In this document: positions 10,650-26,227 of the stretch, one piece after another
How positions within the stretch are numbered: position 1 is the stretch's first letter
Layout: every line of letters begins with the position of its first letter
Origin: Actinomucor elegans
Lineage: Eukaryota > Mucoromycota > Mucoromycetes > Mucorales > Mucoraceae
Assembly (NCBI GenBank): GCA_026027325.1
Contig: JAMSLZ010000005.1
Coordinates: 868,001 to 932,000, forward strand
DNA: 64,000 bases
Direction: 5' to 3'
Made by a program: the position numbers and the translations under genes
The notes under the pieces: generated by a model
Seen by the model: only the letters and a program-made list of their open reading frames with translations
Database searches by the model: none
What the model was told of the DNA's origin: nothing

Positions 10650-11516
10650 ATTGTAAATAAATGCATTTGTTTATTTTGATCCAATTCTTGTTTATTGGTA
10701 AGATTTAGCGTATTTTTTGCGCCATTCGATGTATAATGAACATTTGTATAATATTGTTGGACAACCTGCTGTTTACCCTTTAGTATTTACTCTAAGACGG
10801 ATGAAAAGATGTATCGTTATAGAGAGTGATTGAGATATTTCTGCTTTAAATTGGGGATTTTTATTTATTTATTGCAAGATATATTATGCAAATATTCTGT
10901 GTGAGAACTAACAATTTGAGGGGCATATATTTCCTTGTCAATGGCATAGTTCATAGGTTCAAGACAATCAAACTCATCAACAACATGGCCTTGCGCATTT
11001 TTGTGGAAAAAATAGACTGTTCATTTCAAATGTAAATTATGTAATGAAAAAGAACCAAAGGGCCCACAAAACTGGCGAGTTTATATAGAGATAGGTTTAC
11101 CAGGTTTCTTATGCATTGTTCTCTTTTTTTTCTTTTTTTTTTTTTGCGTACACAACGTTTGATCTGCCATCCCGTGCAGATATTTCTGGGCAAACACGAC
11201 TTTTGTATTTACTGCAGGTTTGGTGGGTGCGACTTTGATTTTATAATTTAGTTTTAACGTATATCTCACTTCAGATTACCTAAATTTTTAGTTGAATCTT
11301 TTAGCATAGTTAAATGCGCAATTCATTTCTGTGCAATTGTTATTTTCATAGCACCTACAGTGATTTTTATCAAACCAAAAACCGATTTAAATTACTGCCG
11401 GCCAATCAACCAGACTCTAATAATCGAGCCCAGCTTAAAGCATATAGGTTTAAGGTGTTTGAATCAATTTTTTTCTCGACCTTGCAAACAGATCTGTTTG
11501 TTTTAACATTTACAAA
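10650..11516. other. intergenic: 3' flank of ERD1-like gene and URA3 upstream region
   Basis: No gene recognised. A long T/C-rich run lies near 11121-11145. Open frames on both strands here are short and lack motifs. Confidence 0.6.
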
Positions 11517-12421
11517 ATGAACACTTACAAGACCTACACTGAACGTGGAGAACAACACCCCAATGCTTGTGCTCGTTCTCTTTTTGAACTCATGGAGCGT
11601 AAGCAAACCAATCTTTCCGTCGCTGTCGATGTTACCACCAAGAAGGAATTGCTTTCTATCGCTGATGCTGTAGGTCCCTTTGTCTGTGTTCTCAAGGTAA
11701 AAAATAATAATAATACATATACTACGCATGTACAAAGAAACTAACATGATCTGTAGACACATATTGACATTGTCGAAGACTTTGACGCTGATTTGGTTCA
11801 CCAACTCGAACAATTAGCCAAGAAACACGATTTTTTGATTTTTGAAGATCGCAAGTTTGCTGATATCGGTAATTATTACATAACAACTGTTAGACAAAGA
11901 TACTCATCGTATCATTAGGTAACACTGTCAAGAATCAATACGCTAAAGGTGTTTACAAGATCGCTTCTTGGTCTCATATTACCAACGCCCACACTGTTCC
12001 TGGTGAAGGCATCATCAAGGGTCTCGGTGAAGTCGGTCTTCCTCTCGGCCGTGGCTTACTCTTGTTGGCAGAGATGTCTTCCAAGGGTGCACTGACCAAA
12101 GGAAGCTACACCACCGAGTCTGTAGAAATGGCCCGTCGTAACAAGGATTTTGTTATTGGTTTCATTGCTCAACACAAGATGAACGCTTTTGATGATGAAG
12201 ACTTTATTGTCATGTCGCCTGGTGTAGGTCTTGATGTGAAAGGTGATGGTTTAGGCCAACAATACAGAACACCCCATGAAGTCATTGTCGAGAGTGGAGG
12301 AGATATTATCATTGTAGGTCGTGGTATCTATGGTAACCCTGATCAGGTTGAAGAGCAAGCCAAACGCTATCGCAAAGCTGGTTGGGATGCTTATCTTGAA
12401 AGAGTGCGTCTTCACAAATAA
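11517..12421 (+). CDS. URA3: orotidine-5'-phosphate decarboxylase
   Basis: Three exons (11517-11696, 11757-11868, 11919-12421), 264 residues, close to the 267 of yeast Ura3. It catalyses the last step of de novo UMP synthesis in the cytosol, decarboxylating OMP. The catalytic DxKxxD motif is present as DRKFAD with Asp91, Lys93 and Asp96, the same numbering as yeast. Substrate-site blocks [21 protein letters not shown] and [10 protein letters not shown] are intact. The introns are 60 and 50 nt. The stop codon lies 28 bp from the stop of the convergent PKC1 gene, so the two 3' UTRs must overlap or be very short. Nothing suggests inactivation. Confidence 0.98.
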
Positions 12422-12449
12422 AAAAGTTTTTTATTATTAAAAAGTGATT

Positions 12450-15967
<3,518 letters not shown>

Positions 15968-16692
15968 TATTCGATCAAAATTTCGAAGCTTTATGTGAAT
16001 AATCAATGGAAATACACCTTCTGTTTGCTAAGTATCAAGAAAGAAAGAAAGAAAAGTTCCAGAGAGTTAAAAAAGGCGGCGCGCTTATTTAAATGATGGG
16101 TTTTAGCTGGTTTTTAATACGTGCGAGTGTGTATGCATTTCTCGAATGAGACATTGCTATTGGGCCAACCGATCGATTGAAACCATATTTCAATATTAAT
16201 GAATGATACTCCAAATTGTATGTATAAAGCTTTAAGTTACAATTAAGCTAATATCATTTCAAATAGTCTGTTGAAAAAATACAGTATAATATGATTTGGC
16301 ACGATAATCTGAGAATGGCCTGTTATCAAGTAGTGACAAAATCACGAAGTTGCTTCTAGATCAACAATAAGCCAGTAATTTATGGAGCAGAGCACACTTT
16401 TCAATGCACCAATATTGTTTTATATATATATATACTGACACAATCAGAAGCTACATTTCTTGAAAACCTGTTGCTATGACAGATCCTGAAGTGACTGTTA
16501 TGGTTGCTAGGGCGATTTGTTGACGATATGTGTAGTTGCTATGGTGAAATGCTGGCCTTCTGAGATTAAATGGTTCTTCTCTAAGAACAAGTTGATTGTA
16601 CTACAATATAAGGCTGGGAAAAAACACTTTAACAATTAAAATATTCAGAATGAAAAGTAATCTCTTTCTTCCATTCAGTTTTCATTAGTACC
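15968..16692. promoter_or_regulatory. shared upstream region of PKC1 and RidA genes
   Basis: About 725 bp between divergent start codons. It contains a (TA)n run near 16421-16434 and a GAAA repeat near 16037-16055. No gene is seen and no specific regulatory site is claimed. Confidence 0.5.
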
Positions 16693-17360
16693 ATGTTTGC
16701 CAAACGAGCTTTCCCTGCCCTTTCCCGATCTATGTCCACTTTGACCCGTGTTCGTAAGTCTTTGTTTATTACAGAACAGACTTCAATTTGCTGTATTAAC
16801 GCGTTTTTTTTTCTAGATACCAACAGTGCACCTGCTGCTATTGGACCTTACGGTAAAAAAAAAAAAAAAAAAATCAACGAGATTATCTCGAGCGAGGATA
16901 CTTATATTGTTGAAATAGCTCAAGCCATCAAGGTCAATGGTATGGTCTATACTTCTGGTTCACTTCCTGTCGTTCCCGAGACTGGTAAGATAGCTTCATT
17001 GTTCTCATAGTTTCATATTTTTTGACAGCTTGTACTTTAGGCAATGTGATTGAAGGCGGTATTACTGAACAAACTCAACAAAGTTTGTCCAATATTGTTG
17101 AGGTACTTAAGGCTTCTGGATCTGGGTTAGACAAGGTCGTAAAGACTACCGTCTTTTTGAAAGATATGAACGACTTTGTCGCAATGAACGAGGTGTATGC
17201 CAAGGTAACGTACTATTAAATGTTTTCCACGTACAAAAGACTTAATAGTTTCCCTTTATAGTTCTTTGATAAGCATCAGCCCGCTCGTAGTGCAGTTCAG
17301 GTTGCCCGTTTACCTAAGGACGTTGCAGTTGAAATTGAATGTGTTGCAGTAGCTGAATAA
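16693..17360 (+). CDS. MMF1: mitochondrial RidA/Mmf1 family enamine/imine deaminase
   Basis: Five exons (16693-16753, 16817-16852, 16919-16984, 17029-17204, 17262-17360), 145 residues. The N-terminus [20 protein letters not shown] is a basic, Ser-rich presequence, suggesting a mitochondrial matrix location. The core is Rid[45 protein letters not shown], and [12 protein letters not shown] with the carboxylate-binding Arg. The family hydrolyses reactive 2-aminoacrylate-type intermediates from PLP enzymes and supports isoleucine metabolism and mtDNA maintenance in yeast. The second intron (16853-16918) starts GTAAAA with a long A run, is 66 nt and in frame, and would insert 22 residues into the active-site strand if kept. 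The gene is convergent with KGD4, 55 bp away. Confidence 0.93.
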
Positions 17361-17415
17361 AATATTTGCTCTTTTTTATTATATATATACTCTGTGTTTC
17401 TTTATTACATGTCAT

Positions 17416-17838
17416 TTAGATAATATAAGTAGCTCCACCGCTCTATTTAATCGAGGAAAAAGCATTATTAATGACGTGTATTCACTAATTATATGTACAA
17501 CTTACTTCGATAGCCTCCATTTCCAATTCTGTGATAGGAGCGCGACGGTATTTGGCAGCCAACTGACCAAACTCCACAGTACCAACGCTTGCTTGAGGAG
17601 CAGAAACCTTGGACACAGGTTCAACTTTACTTGCTTCAGCAACATGCTTTACGAGATTAGGTGGTGTTAAAGGATGAGGACCAGTATGGTGAGGGGCATC
17701 TAATGTCAGTAATTTCAGTTAATTAGCTTGATAAATTTCGGAAAAACACTAAATAATACCTTTCCAGAGAGCAGCTCTAGGACCGACAAAACGAATCATA
17801 GGCTTATGAACAGCGCGTAATATAGTTGAAGGTTGCAT
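17416..17838 (-). CDS. KGD4: mitochondrial 2-oxoglutarate dehydrogenase adaptor Kgd4/MRPS36
   Basis: Three exons (17838-17760, 17699-17506, 17442-17416), 99 residues. The N-terminal block HKPMIRFVGPRAALWK matches the conserved KPxIKFxGxR motif of Kgd4/Ymr31. The C-terminal block KYRRAPITELEMEAIESGGA matches the conserved FRY-P-xxEhE-I-SGG tail that binds the E3 component. It tethers E3 (dihydrolipoamide dehydrogenase) to the E1-E2 core of 2-oxoglutarate dehydrogenase in the matrix. The gene was too short and split to stand out as one open frame. The last exon encodes only SGGATYII. It is divergent from the coiled-coil gene, with about 200 bp between starts, and convergent with the RidA gene. 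Confidence 0.9.
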
Positions 17839-18029
17839 ATTAGTTTAAAAAAGCAAAAGAAATATTGATGTTTTATTTAACCCAGGGAAGATTTCAAGTC
17901 AACCCCAGATTTTACAGCGTGTGTAACGCATTCCCCTAGAGGCGCACCTTGCGTCACAAAGAACGCTCTTTACTCTACTGTGCAATATATTTTTCGAGAC
18001 CCTTCTTTTTTCTTTTTCATACCAACTTC

Positions 18030-18041
18030 ATGAAGCAGTAA
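18030..18041 (+). promoter_or_regulatory. three-codon uORF abutting the main start
   Basis: ATG AAG CAG TAA is followed at once by the ATG of the coiled-coil gene (18042), so the uORF stop and main start are adjacent. If the mRNA starts upstream of 18030, scanning ribosomes would meet this uORF first, which could lower or gate translation. Transcript start unknown. Confidence 0.4.
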
Positions 18042-19315
18042 ATGGATTCCGAGGTGATCTCCCAGGTAAAAAGGAAGCTAATGTATATTAGCTTAAAAAC
18101 TCATTCTTTCTAGTGTTTGGGTCATCCCCATTCGTATCGAAATAATAAAACTGCCCACCAAAATGAAGACTGGCCAGTGATAGAATCTAAAGGTAAGAAA
18201 AAGAAACAGCTGATAAAGACTTCCGAGTTTTGACCGTCTTGATAGAAACACCAATAATTAACGAAAGACGATCCAGTGTAATTGAATTAACTTCTTCCAA
18301 CTATTATCAAGATCATTACAACTATTCCTTTAACGAGGACCTAGTACCCGATATTAAGGTTAGAATATAGGAACCTATTATCTATACTATATACTCATCA
18401 TATCGAATAGCCAACTGTCTCTTACTCAACACCTTCAACATCAGAACACTTCAATAAGCAAAATACAATGGATGCAACAGAACGAATATCCTTTTTGCGT
18501 GAAATGGAACAGGCAAGGGAAGAACTGGCAGAATTTAGAAGAAACATGGCTGGACTTGTGCAGCAAATGGACGGTATTGCTGTTGATTTAGAAAAATCCA
18601 AAGATCGTGTTTGTAAGTATATGGACCATCGTTTGTTAATAGTAACTCACTAGAGTATTAGCTGAAATAGAACAGGATTTAACTGAAACTGAAGAAGTCA
18701 ATGTCAATCTTCAACTATTACTAGAACGAGCTTTGAAAACTCAAAAAGAGTCTGATGTTTTTGCAACTCAAGCTATTAAAAACATGTATTCGGATCTAGC
18801 CTCGGTAAATTTACATATATAATGAGCCCTTCAAGGATGAAATTAATCATCATACATAGGTCGTTCACGAGAATAATCAATTGCAAGGTAGATTAGCTTC
18901 AATAGAAAGCCACCAAAAAGAACAGAGCGGTAGCGTACACGATATTGTAAAGAGGATGCTTGAATACACACAAATGCTTGAGCAGGCTCAAGGCACCATT
19001 CATATGTTACAGGAACCTCGACTTGTCAAATTAGCATCCTTAGCATCCTCTTCCACTACAACTTCGAGACGAACCAGTCTTGTTTCATTCTATGATGATG
19101 ATGATTCTGTTGTGTCTACCAAAGAAACTCACTACAACAATAGAAAAGCTAGCAGCAGCACCAGTAGCAACTATATACAATCACCACCTTTGGGTCCACA
19201 ATCAACCAGCTCTTCTATGTTTAAGCCGCAACAAGGCTTACGTATGCTATTTGATAATCACACTGGTAATTCAATTGGGCTTGGTTCTCTTGCACAACCA
19301 CGAAAAAAACACTAA
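18042..19315 (+). CDS. coiled-coil protein of unknown function
   Basis: Six exons (18042-18065, 18114-18192, 18246-18358, 18411-18612, 18662-18804, 18860-19315), 338 residues; all phases are consistent. I do not recognise a family. Residues about 90-235 are predicted coiled coil with heptad-like leucines (FLREMEQAREELAEFRRNMA, LLERALKTQKES, MLEYTQMLEQAQGTIHMLQE). The N-terminus is short and polar. The last 100 residues are Ser/Thr-rich and disordered, with an acidic DDDD patch and a basic end (QPRKKH). Such a layout fits a scaffold or cytoskeleton-associated protein, but this is inference only. A (TAA)n microsatellite follows the stop, near 19401-19431. Confidence 0.8.
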
Positions 19316-19401
19316 AAAAAACATGTAATATAAGACCATATACATAGCATTCATTCCCCTTCTTTCCTCCCAAATAGCTTGTAACAATACACTAGTAATA
19401 C

Positions 19402-19432
<31 letters not shown>

Positions 19433-22400
19433 TTTAATAATAAACCTTTGCGCCTCAAGAATATTATCTAGAAAATAATTCATGCATTTGAAGGCATCTT
19501 GTTTTTGTTATTTTGAAACCTTAATTAAACATCAAATTTACTGATCATCATCATGGAGCAGAACCACGTTTTCATTGGACATCGGTAATTAAACATCAAA
19601 GAAGAAGCAGAGGGATAAGCAAGAAGTGGTTGATAATTGGAATGTTATTTTTGCTTACCTTCAATGAGACATTTGAATATAGATACCGAGTGGATAAATA
19701 TCTCTTCTGTAAATTTGGAGTGTGCATCGAATGACATAGGTATATTATTAATAAGCTTTATATCAAAAATTGAATTTATTGTGATTTTTCAGGTTGTGTT
19801 TTTTCGATTAAAAGTCAAGTATATGTATAAAGGTTATTGATATTCTCTAGTATTGATGTAGATATCTTAGGTAGAATTTGACTTTCAGATTATTTCAGAA
19901 ATGCAATTATGCAAGATATATATATGCACAAAATATAGTTGAGTGCACTCTGCTCTACCCTACTTATAAAATATACAAAAAGCTAATGATTGCAAATTTG
20001 GACCTGAAGGGGATACCTCACGATTTTTCAGAAACCATCCCATTTTTAACATCTTTAGGTGTCCCAAGTATTCAGATTTAATATCTATATGACGGCTAGC
20101 ACATTAAAAATAGACTACTAGACCTATTAAAGCCATTGTTTGACTATAGTTGATACTATATTTTAGTGATTACTAGTTGATCGCACATATTTCATAAGCC
20201 CAGATCTGATGATCTATAGATCTCTTTAGCGATCTTTATTAAACATTGCATGCTCAGATTGAGTTATAGCATCTATCAGGACCACAATTTCAGTTTAATT
20301 AATGTGTTATATTGCTTTGATAAGAAGCAATATATTACATGCATTTCATATCAACAGTAATCCATCGTCCCTTGACCTCTCAGCCGATTTCTATCAAATT
20401 TCACACCTGATTAGTAGTTCGTCTAAGAAGAGTAGGAGGGGGGGAGGGTTTAATATAAATTAAAAACCTACTTTTTTAAGATAATAGTTACCAATAGAGA
20501 GCCTAGGCCATATTTCTGCTGTTCAATAAATCAAGCCAATCTTAAATGACTAAATTGAGTGGCTTTTTTTTACAGTATGGTTCTCCAGGGTTATTGAAAA
20601 TTTATAGTGAAAATAAAAAGAATGTTTACTGGTAGTTAACGATAAAAAGATCAGCATGCATTTAGAGCTTGATGCCATAAAGTAACAGTATCATCCTGCA
20701 AACAGTTCAAATGGACAATGTGTAAGCGACGATTTCATTTTGGAGTTCACCTGCTCCTCATAGATAAAAGCATGATATCCATGTCATATTTTGAGATGCT
20801 AAAACAAAACCTGAACCGGAAGATGATACAGAAGTTAACTGGCTTATATTAATGTCTTAGCCGTTAGAAATTGCTTCGTTGACCAACTTGTTTTCCATAT
20901 AGAGCATTTAGAAGAATCGATGTTGATTAAGAGTAAACAATATATACAAAATCAAATGGCCTTCTGAAATACCTTGTTCCAATAAACCCAGACTTCAGAA
21001 GACTGATCTGCTTTTCCTTTGCTTAAAGACTAAAATGCCATATTTAATATTAGGACATCTATTGGCTTAGTGGATTTACTGATTATTTTGATAGGCTGCT
21101 ATATATCTATTTCATGTTTGCTTCGAGAAATGGATCTTCTACTATCGCAAAGACATCATGAAGCAACAAAATGCTTATTTATTCTACAAATGTCAAACCT
21201 GCTTTTCACAACTTATATGCATTAGCAAACAATAGTACATTGATCGTATTTCAACTTAATATATATTCTAGTAGGAGCAGTGGACCATTCTGGATATGTT
21301 ATACTGATCTGATGCGCTATCTATTGACACCAGTCGAGCAATCTAATAGTGATTATATCAGATTTACGAAATAAAAGATGCAATTTACAGCTAATTCATT
21401 ATATTTTTCTACAATAAAATTCTAACAGATAAAGCAATTAATTCTGTGTTTGTACTGTTATCCAAACGTATCATTTGGTCAGGAGCAGTCGAGATTTCTT
21501 GTATCAACTTTTCTTTCATATACCATTATTCCAACTGATTTACTAAAAAGCTAAGGTCCAGAAATCTGAAAAATTGAAACAATAAACCACAGCGCAACGA
21601 CTAACAAATACGCGTATCTTTTTTTCTTAACGACATTTGCATAGCTTTAAATTCTCTTTCGAATAGTGTAATTATTGTAATAAATCAAGCATTACACCTT
21701 TGGCTTACAAAGTATGTACTATATATCATGGAATCTTTATAGTACCTAATGATAGTAACTCACAACTTTCTAAAATAAACCAATAAAAAATAATTGAATA
21801 TTTGATTTGTAATTTTAATAAATTTCATCTGGAACGGCAATGAGGGAGGAAAGGGATGTTGATTTTCAAACACGGATAGCTAATCAAACCAGAACCAACT
21901 TACATATTCCACACTTGACAAGCAATTTCTGTGCATTATTATTTAGGTCAACGAAACAGATTATACAGTTTAATATTCAAGTACTTTAATCTTTTTCTTT
22001 AAATAGCTAAACATAAATTCAAAGTTTTTGCTAGGTCATAATCGCAACTACTACATGTAAAAAAAAATAAAGGAGAGAAAAAACATGTTAAACTGTATAA
22101 TCTGTTTCTTTGACCTAAATACTAATGCGCAGACATTGCTGGCATAATGCTCGAAAAATTATTCATCCGGTGCACAAATTTTAACCAAAAAAAAAAAAAA
22201 AAAAAAAAATCAATAAATCAACAAAAGCAAATCTAATGGATAGTAACACGGAATAGTGATATAGAAACGCTACAAAAGGTAAATGAACGCATTACAGATT
22301 TCATAAAGTAGTGATAATAAGTGAGTATGTAACTACAAAATGTAAAATTACAATTTTCAGATTTTCTCAGTTACTCATGGTGATGAAAACGGCGTAACTT

Positions 22401-22860
22401 TGTCAAAAGAGAGAATGAAGTACTACATCAGTACATAATTAATCACTAGCAAAAAAAAAAGGACTAGAGTATGGCTTGAGGGTCGATATGATTCGCGTCT
22501 TAGCCTGTAAGCAATACAAATTTTACTTGAAACCCCTATTATCTTACAACCACAAATATTGTGAATATTACACAATAAATTTTGAGAAAACTATCAATAT
22601 TTTCGTTAGTAAACCCGTTCAGCACAACCTGCCAAGTTATTCTCAAACAGATCAGGTTATACTTTATCAATTACTCCTGCCGCTCCTCCTCAATTACTGC
22701 ATTGAAGCGGCATTACAATATAACTAGTCACTCGTAGCAAGTCACAATATGAAAAGCAGGCGCTTTAATCCTTCCAAATAAAATATAAAAAAAAAAAAAA
22801 GCTGATCTCAAGATCTAAAACTTCTTTCTATTACATTAATTAAAAAGATATTTTATCGAA
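19316..22860. other. 3.5-kb gene-poor AT-rich region
   Basis: No supported gene on either strand. It contains a (TAA)n microsatellite (about 19401-19431), a G-rich patch near 20431-20450, poly-A runs near 22181-22208 and 22787-22800, and the inverted-repeat element at 21921-22140. The 3' part includes the NSR1 promoter. Confidence 0.6.
21921..22140. mobile_element. MITE-like element with 53-bp inverted repeats
   Basis: Two 53-bp arms, 21921-21973 and 22088-22140, are reverse complements with 4 mismatches (49/53). They enclose about 114 bp of AT-rich non-coding DNA. The total of 220 bp without coding capacity is like a miniature inverted-repeat transposable element or a large hairpin. I could not identify a convincing target-site duplication. 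Confidence 0.6.
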
Positions 22861-23802
22861 ATGGGAAAGTCAGTTGCTCAAGTCAAAGCCGAAAATATCT
22901 CTGAATCTGGTTCTTCTTCTAACGAAGAATCCTCTGCTGCCGAAGAGTCCTCTGCTGAAGAGTCTGGATCTGAAGAAGAGCAAGAAGTCAACAGTAATGG
23001 TAAGCGTGATCATTCCGATGAGGAAGAAGAGCAAGTAGAAGAGCGCCCCAAGAAGACTGTTAAGGTCGAAGAAGTTGTAAAGAAGGCCTTTGGTGCTGAA
23101 GGTGCCACTGTTTGGGTTGGTCAACTCAGTTACGAAGCTACTCCCGAAGATGTTCGCGAACACTTTAGCTCTTGTGGTGAAATCGTCGACGTTAGATTGC
23201 GTACTGACCCTAGCACTGGCCGTTCTCGTGGTTTTGCTCATATTGACTTCACTGCTGAAGCTGGCAAAAAGGCTGCTATGGAGATGGATGGTTCTGAATT
23301 CATGGGCCGTACTATCAAGGTCGATAATGCTACTCCTGCTACTCCTCGTGGCAAAGATACCAACTTTGGCCCCAAGACAGATACTGTATTCATGGCCAAT
23401 TTGGCTCACAGTCTCGATGAAGATAGTGTACGTCAAGCCTTTGAAAAGTTTGGTACCATCGTAGGTGAAGTTCGTTTGCCTGTCAACAGAGAAACTGGTC
23501 AAATCCGTGGTATCGGTTATGTGCAATTTGAAACTGAAGATCAAGCCGAGGCTGCTGTCAAGGGAATGAATGGTGTCAGCATTGAAGGTCGTCCTATCCG
23601 TACTGATTTCAGCGGTGGAAATGATTCTGACAGAGTTCGTAGCCGTCCTCCTCGTGGTGGCTTCGGTGGTGGCCGTGGTGGAGGTTTCGGTGGTCGTGGC
23701 GGTGGACGTGGCCGTGGTGGAGATCGTGGCCGTGGTTTCAGCCGTGGAGGTGGAGGTGGTGGACGTGGCCGCGGTTTCGGCGGTGGACGTGGTCGTTATT
23801 AG
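22861..23802 (+). CDS. NSR1: nucleolin-like RRM/GAR protein (Nsr1/Gar2 type)
   Basis: Single exon, 313 residues. N-terminal residues 1-70 are Ser/Glu-rich acidic tracts with a KRDHSDEEEE region. RRM1 is at about 83-158 (RNP2 VWVGQL, RNP1 RGFAHIDF) and RRM2 at about 178-252 (RNP2 VFMANL, RNP1 RGIGYVQF). The C-terminus from about 258 is a Gly/Arg-rich GAR domain of RGG repeats. This is the layout of yeast Nsr1, S. pombe Gar2 and animal nucleolin: nucleolar proteins for pre-rRNA processing and small-subunit assembly. Lack of introns is unusual next to its neighbours but common in highly expressed genes. A 316-codon open frame on the opposite strand is a composition artefact. Confidence 0.96.
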   Translation: MGKSVAQVKAENISESGSSSNEESSAAEESSAEESGSEEEQEVNSNGKRDHSDEEEEQVEERPKKTVKVEEVVKKAFGAEGATVWVGQLSYEATPEDVREHFSSCGEIVDVRLRTDPSTGRSRGFAHIDFTAEAGKKAAMEMDGSEFMGRTIKVDNATPATPRGKDTNFGPKTDTVFMANLAHSLDEDSVRQAFEKFGTIVGEVRLPVNRETGQIRGIGYVQFETEDQAEAAVKGMNGVSIEGRPIRTDFSGGNDSDRVRSRPPRGGFGGGRGGGFGGRGGGRGRGGDRGRGFSRGGGGGGRGRGFGGGRGRY

Positions 23803-24305
23803 ACAAAACTTTGTATACATAGCATCCTTTTATTGTAATATTATTTTTCTCCTGTTAAATACTCATTTCTTTATTAAATAATTACTCAACTTATATAACT
23901 CATATTCTTTGTTGATGAACATGTTTGGTAAAACTCTGCTATTGAACAGTAAACTTTGATTTTAAGAAAGTTTGTTTGACATAGTATTCTGTATTTTGCT
24001 TACCACAAAAACTGCTATGTCGAAACTTTCAAGGCTATCTGAGCGCTTCTATGTCAAGGCTTTGATATCCATGCGTTTCTGAGCAAAGATTCCAACAGCC
24101 GCAATCGACAGCCCCTCATCAATTGGTTACATTTTCAAATGTTTTCTCTGCTGTTTTCTGCTATCCAAAAGGTAAGCCCTATGCCTAATTGTTTGCCTGT
24201 TTGGTGGAGTTTAAAGGGTATCTGTCACATAAAAAAAGAAAATTTGATCCTAGCTAGATATTCCTCTCTTATATATCTACTTACATTAACTACTATATAA
24301 AAGAA
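23803..24305. other. intergenic between NSR1 and RSM22
   Basis: About 500 bp, holding the NSR1 3' UTR and the RSM22 promoter. No gene is recognised. Confidence 0.6.
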
Positions 24306-26123
24306 ATGGCCACTAAACAATTGCTGAGACGATTGACTTGCAGAAGTTACTCTACGACTAATAAAGCTATATTCCTTACTGAAAAGCAGATTCAATCGCT
24401 TGGTGTACTAGAGCAAGAAGGGTACAAACTAAATTAGCCAAGTTAAAATACAATCAACTCAACCTTATTTCTTTCTCTTTCTCTTTAGTGAGCTACTCGT
24501 AAAGGAAATCACCGTTTCTACAGACTCTCATGTAAGAGGATCTGAAGAAGCAAACTTTGGACGTAAAAGAATTGGCTGCGTAGAACTTCCTAAACCCCTG
24601 ATCCAAAGCATTTCAGATCTAATTGAAGGTATAAGCAAACTGGATTAGATAGATCTTGACAATAGTTTTAATATTTATCGGCTCTAGGTCAAGATAAACG
24701 ATTGATTCGAACCGATGCTTTACGATTGTACGATGCTTTACGATCAACAGCTAGAATACTCAAAGAAACGGATAAAGATTTCGACGGATCACGAACAGCC
24801 AAAAAGCAACGCAAGCTCACTAATACTACCGCTATCGAACCTCACAAGTTATCATATGGCCCTCGAGAATCAGTTGCTTATGCAGCTGGTGTTTTACCAT
24901 CAACTTATGCGGCAATCACCAATGTTTTGAATGAAATAGCCACCCGAATGACAGATTTCCGACCCCAGTCTATGTTAGATTTTGGTACAGGGCCTGGCAC
25001 AGCTATTTGGTAAGATGAAAAAGAACATGAACTTGATAAAAGAGTTGTAAATAATTGGGATTTATGCATCTTTTAGGGCAGCTAAAGAGATATTCAAGTT
25101 GGATAAATGCGTAGGTGTAGACCTCTCAGAAGATATGCTTCGCGTAGCAGAACAAATAGAAGGTACCATTTCTCTTGATATGTTTTAATTGCAAAGAAGA
25201 CTAATGTTTTATGGAGTATAGAATCTATCAAGAAAGACAACGATACTGCTGTTGATTTTAAACGATATCTTGCCTATGATCCAAAGGTATTTAATAGAAT
25301 GCTGCAGTTTTTACTTAAACTGACGAGTTATGATATAGGCTCCAAAGACAGATTTGGTTGTTAGTGCATTTACACTTGGAGATATTGCTTCATCTGCGGT
25401 TCAAAAGTCGACTGTAGAACAATTGTGGGCTCAAACAGGCGATGTATTGGTAAATTACACACGTGGAAGATGGTTTGATAAGACTCTATACTAAACTGAA
25501 ATATAGGTTTTGATTGATAGAGGCACGCCTATTGGATTCTCAAATATTGCTCGAGCAAGACAATGGATTCTTGATGCTGAAGGGCCCAATGTGCATGTTG
25601 TAGCACCAGTAAAGTCAAATACATTTAATTCAATGAATCCCAAAAACTAAGCCTCCTTTATTAGTGCTCTCATGATCGTCCATGTCCTTTATTATTCTCA
25701 CCTCAAGCCAAGCCAGATGATATTTGGTGCCATTACTCACAAAGAGTGCAACGTCCTTCATTTTTAATGAAGACCAAGCACTCTAAATTCAATTCAGAAG
25801 ATGCCAAATACTCTTATGTCGTTTTACGCCGAGGAATTAGACCTAATTCACAATCTACAACTATGGAAGTTCAAGCATATCAATGGCCTCGGTTGATCCA
25901 ACCTCCACTCAAGAAAAATGGTCATGTGGTGATGGATGTCTGTTCTAAAGAAGGTGAAATACAACGTATGGTTATTCCTAAATCTCAGGGCAAGATTCCT
26001 TACCGTGATGCACGAAAAGCAATGTGGGGTGATTTGTTTCCTCATGCATCCAAGAATAAGGTGGTAACAAGAGTTTCTAAAGGAGTGACAGAGCCAACAA
26101 TTGAACAAAATGATAAGAAATAG
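24306..26123 (+). CDS. RSM22: Rsm22-type mitochondrial ribosome assembly methyltransferase-like protein
   Basis: Eight exons (24306-24421, 24489-24628, 24688-25009, 25077-25162, 25222-25286, 25339-25449, 25507-25608, 25665-26123), 466 residues. The N-terminus LLRRLTCRSYSTTNKA is a probable mitochondrial presequence. The Rossmann methyltransferase core has motif I in MLDFGTGPGTAIWAAKEIF, followed by VGVDLSEDMLRVAEQI. Downstream are the Cys clusters typical of the family (CSHDRPCP, WCHYSQR, VMDVCSKEGEIQR), which hold a metal or Fe-S cluster. The conserved segment YSYVVLRRG is present. Rsm22/METTL17 is needed for assembly of the mitochondrial small subunit. The stop is 104 bp from that of the convergent AKTIP-like gene. 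Confidence 0.93.
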
Positions 26124-26227
26124 AAAAAAAAAATTGTTGATTATATTAAGATTGTACATGCATTAGATTGATTAGAATTACATAAAGAGGGTGAGAGGGG
26201 TTATAATATAATAAAGGTATTGAGTTA

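Noticed and set aside
11406..11813. 135-codon minus-strand frame over the URA3 start
   Set aside because: Overlaps URA3 exons 1 and 2 in antisense; no motif.
22870..23820. 316-codon open frame on the minus strand opposite NSR1, Thr/Ser-rich
   Set aside because: Exact antisense of a well-supported RRM/GAR gene; low-complexity composition comes from biased codon use on the other strand.
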